In this document: piece by piece, positions 62,338-64,000 of the stretch
How positions within the stretch are numbered: the stretch's first letter is position 1
How the letters are laid out: the number at the start of each line of letters is the position of its first letter
Source: Laedolimicola ammoniilytica
GTDB lineage: Bacteria > Bacillota > Clostridia > Lachnospirales > Lachnospiraceae
DNA: 64,000 nt
Direction of reading: 5' to 3'
Assembly: GCF_025567165.1 (NCBI RefSeq)
Contig: NZ_JAOQKC010000016.1
Span: forward strand, 1-64,000
Translations under genes and position numbers: made by a program
Notes under the pieces: model-generated
The model's database searches: none
Told to the model about the DNA's origin: nothing
What the model saw: the letters and a program-made list of their open reading frames with translations, nothing else

Positions 62338-62420
62338 TGTCATAGGAAGTTCTGTTAGAATTCCCTATGATATAGAAGCAAACAGAGTTTGCCAAAGAAG
62401 CGCACTCGGCGCAGGATTCT
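62337..62420. repeat. small dispersed hairpin repeat
   Basis: TCATAGGAAGTTCT and AGAATTCCCTATGA form a hairpin, followed by GCGCACTCGGCGCAGGATTC. Same type as the unit at 27457-27510, and the GCAGGATTCTTATTAC end matches that at about 12553. Confidence 0.5.
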
Positions 62421-62422
62421 TA

Positions 62423-63127
62423 TTACAGCTTAATATTTTTGAACAGATCTCCAAGCGTCGTAGTCAGCTCCTCCGCCTTCGGAATTTCGATTTTTTCTTC
62501 CGGAAGATCTTCCGCAGCGGCTTCGTTCAGCGCCTTCATGCTCAGGGACAGCTTGCCGTCCTTGATAGCGATAACCTTTACCTTTACGGTGTCGCCGACC
62601 TTCAGGACTACGTCCGGGCTCTTGATACGCTTTTCAGAAATCTGGGATACATGTACCAGTCCGGAGAGACCGTCGCCCAGATCGATGAATGCGCCATAGG
62701 GCTGAATGCTCTCGACCTTTCCTTCCGTTACCAGACCGACCTGTACGCTGGCCAGCTTTGACCGACGCTCCTCGGCAGCCTTCTCGCGAAGCAGCTCTCT
62801 TGCGGAGAGAACCAGCTTCTGGTTCTCCGGATCCGCAGTGATAACCTGTACCTGGATCTTCTTATTCAGCCAGTCCTCCAGGTTCTCCACATAGCCCAGA
62901 GAAAGCTTGGAAGCCGGGATAAAGCCGCGGATTCCTTCTACGTAAGCGACTACGCCGGACTTGACAATGCCGCCGATTTTTACGGTGAGAACGGTCTTGT
63001 CCTCCAGATACTGTACCAGAGTCTGCCATGCCGGATCTGTGATGTCAGCCACATCATTCTCCTGTGTATCCTGGAAGGAAGCCTCCAGCTCTTCCTTGAA
63101 ATCGTCCATTGTTGTTTTTTCTTCCAT
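62423..63127 (-). CDS. S1 RNA-binding domain protein (two S1 repeats)
   Basis: 234 residues. Two S1 OB-folds: ~40-115 (LTVKIGGIVKSGVVAYVEGIRGFIPASKLS) and ~128-200 (EGKVESIQPYGAFIDLGDGLSGLVHVSQIS). Shorter than ribosomal protein S1, it resembles the S1-like proteins of Clostridia that may act in translation or RNA turnover. The first repeat lacks several consensus residues. ATG with GAGGTATTGGG ahead. Convergent with putP. Confidence 0.88.
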   Translation of the reverse strand: MEEKTTMDDFKEELEASFQDTQENDVADITDPAWQTLVQYLEDKTVLTVKIGGIVKSGVVAYVEGIRGFIPASKLSLGYVENLEDWLNKKIQVQVITADPENQKLVLSARELLREKAAEERRSKLASVQVGLVTEGKVESIQPYGAFIDLGDGLSGLVHVSQISEKRIKSPDVVLKVGDTVKVKVIAIKDGKLSLSMKALNEAAAEDLPEEKIEIPKAEELTTTLGDLFKNIKL

Positions 63128-63250
63128 TTCCCAATACCTCGTTTCATATAAAATTCAGATTACAGACAGATTTCTGAGAAATCCGCTGTCCAATAGTTCT
63201 ATTATATGGTAAAATGGTGCAAAAAGCAAACGGAATCAGGAGAAAAATAG

Positions 63251-64000
63251 ATGAATCAAGTGAAAATAAGAAAACTTGTTTTTGGAGAAGGAAGACCGAA
63301 GATCTGCGTTCCGATAACGGGCCGCACCAGAGAAGAGATTGCGCTGCGGACGGCAGAGCTGAAAGCGGCGAAGCCGGATCTGGCGGAATGGCGGGCCGAC
63401 TGGTATGAGGAAGTATTTGACAGGGAAAAACTGGAAACTACGCTGGCGTGGCTGCGTGAAGAGCTGGGCGAGCTGCCGCTTCTGGTGACCTTCCGGACCA
63501 GAGAGGAGGGCGGCGAGCAGAGTGTTAGCCCGGAGGACTATGCGGCATTTTTAAGGACGGTCCTTATGTCCGGACAGGCAGATCTCATCGACGTGGAGCT
63601 GTTCCGGGGAGAGAAGCTGCTTCGGGATATCTGCAAAGAGGCAAAGGCGCAGGGGGTAAAGGTGATTGCCTCCAGCCATGACTTTGAAAAGACTCCGGCA
63701 AAAGAGGAGATCCTTGCCCGGCTAATCCGGATGCAGGACTGCGGGGCGGATCTTCTGAAGCTGGCCGTCATGCCCCAGGATGCCGCCGACGTGCTGACCC
63801 TTCTGTCCGCCACTTTAGAGATGAGCGAAAAATATGCAAAGCAGCCCGTGGTAACCATGTCCATGGGAGCAAAAGGCGCAGTGAGCCGCTTGGCCGGAGA
63901 AGTCTTTGGTTCCGCTATGACCTTCGGATCCGCCGGCGTAGCTTCTGCCCCGGGTCAGGTGAGCGTGCCGGAGCTGAAGATGGCGCTGGAGGTGCTGCGA
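63251..64000 (+). CDS. aroD: type I 3-dehydroquinate dehydratase (runs off the window)
   Basis: 250 codons are visible, nearly the complete ~252-residue enzyme. It dehydrates 3-dehydroquinate in the shikimate pathway through a Lys Schiff base. Motifs: KICVPITGRTREEI, DLAEWRADWYE, VIASSHDFEKTPAKEE (catalytic His), LLKLAVMP (Schiff-base Lys), and TMSMGAKGAVSRLAGEVFGSAMTF. ATG at 63251 with AGGAG 8 bases ahead. The stop codon is outside the window. Confidence 0.94.
   Translation, partial: MNQVKIRKLVFGEGRPKICVPITGRTREEIALRTAELKAAKPDLAEWRADWYEEVFDREKLETTLAWLREELGELPLLVTFRTREEGGEQSVSPEDYAAFLRTVLMSGQADLIDVELFRGEKLLRDICKEAKAQGVKVIASSHDFEKTPAKEEILARLIRMQDCGADLLKLAVMPQDAADVLTLLSATLEMSEKYAKQPVVTMSMGAKGAVSRLAGEVFGSAMTFGSAGVASAPGQVSVPELKMALEVLR

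Noticed and set aside
1..64000. tRNA or rRNA genes
   Set aside because: No cloverleaf with CCA-proximal pairing or rRNA-like conserved block was recognised by eye; a covariance-model scan would be needed to be certain.

Overview
The window looks like chromosomal DNA of a spore-forming gut Firmicute of the family Lachnospiraceae (Blautia/Lachnoclostridium-like). Supporting signs are the moderate GC content, strong Shine-Dalgarno sites, a small acid-soluble spore protein, Gld-like ABC and DUF1700/DUF4097 gene sets, a free-standing eukaryotic-type HisA, lysine and glycine riboswitches, and a complete type I-C CRISPR-Cas locus. The genus is inference only.

Layout. 1-2.49 kb: right end of a Tn916-like integrative element (VirE C-terminus, an assembly gap, excisionase, integrase) that stops at the start of a low-molecular-weight phosphatase gene. 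2.5-12.1 kb: housekeeping genes: phosphatase, ferredoxin-nitroreductase, a PadR-DUF1700-DUF4097-PspC envelope operon, carbonic anhydrase, TypA, an SSB-like protein, a corrinoid adenosyltransferase, and dapA-dapB under a lysine riboswitch. 12.1-25.8 kb: palindromic repeats, a Gld-type ABC exporter set, a decaying cyuA/amidohydrolase/permease locus, and a MarR-controlled heterodimeric ABC exporter. 25.9-31.7 kb: asnS, a MoxR/VWA pair, a histidine-rich CsoR-family regulator and lipoproteins.

31.8-42.5 kb: type I-C CRISPR-Cas, in the order cas3 / cas5c-cas8c(cas11c)-cas7c-cas4-cas1-cas2 / 41-repeat array. The roughly 310-bp gap between cas3 and cas5c is the most interesting part of the window. 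On the minus strand it carries a promoter, a shortened CRISPR pseudo-repeat with an intact hairpin and crRNA handle, a guide, and a terminator. The first 17 nt of the guide match (16/17) a site next to a TTC PAM, directly upstream of the predicted cas5c promoter. This is the architecture of a crRNA-like RNA that directs Cascade to repress its own operon (CreR/CreA class). Two further features stand out: cas1 is interrupted by one in-frame TAG, and the array switches from a 32-nt to a 33-nt repeat between repeats 25 and 24.

42.6-64 kb: a truncated Uma2 gene flanked by duplicated promoters, an RpiR/PTS/GH4 alpha-glucoside operon, a SpoIID-like protein, hisA, hpf-secA, a spore protein, a broken response regulator, and a tandem glycine riboswitch driving a saccharopine-dehydrogenase-like gene. 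The rest is GNAT, cdd, a large membrane protein, a transaldolase-family gene, adenosine deaminase, TetR, putP, an S1-domain protein and the start of aroD. No rRNA or tRNA gene was recognised.
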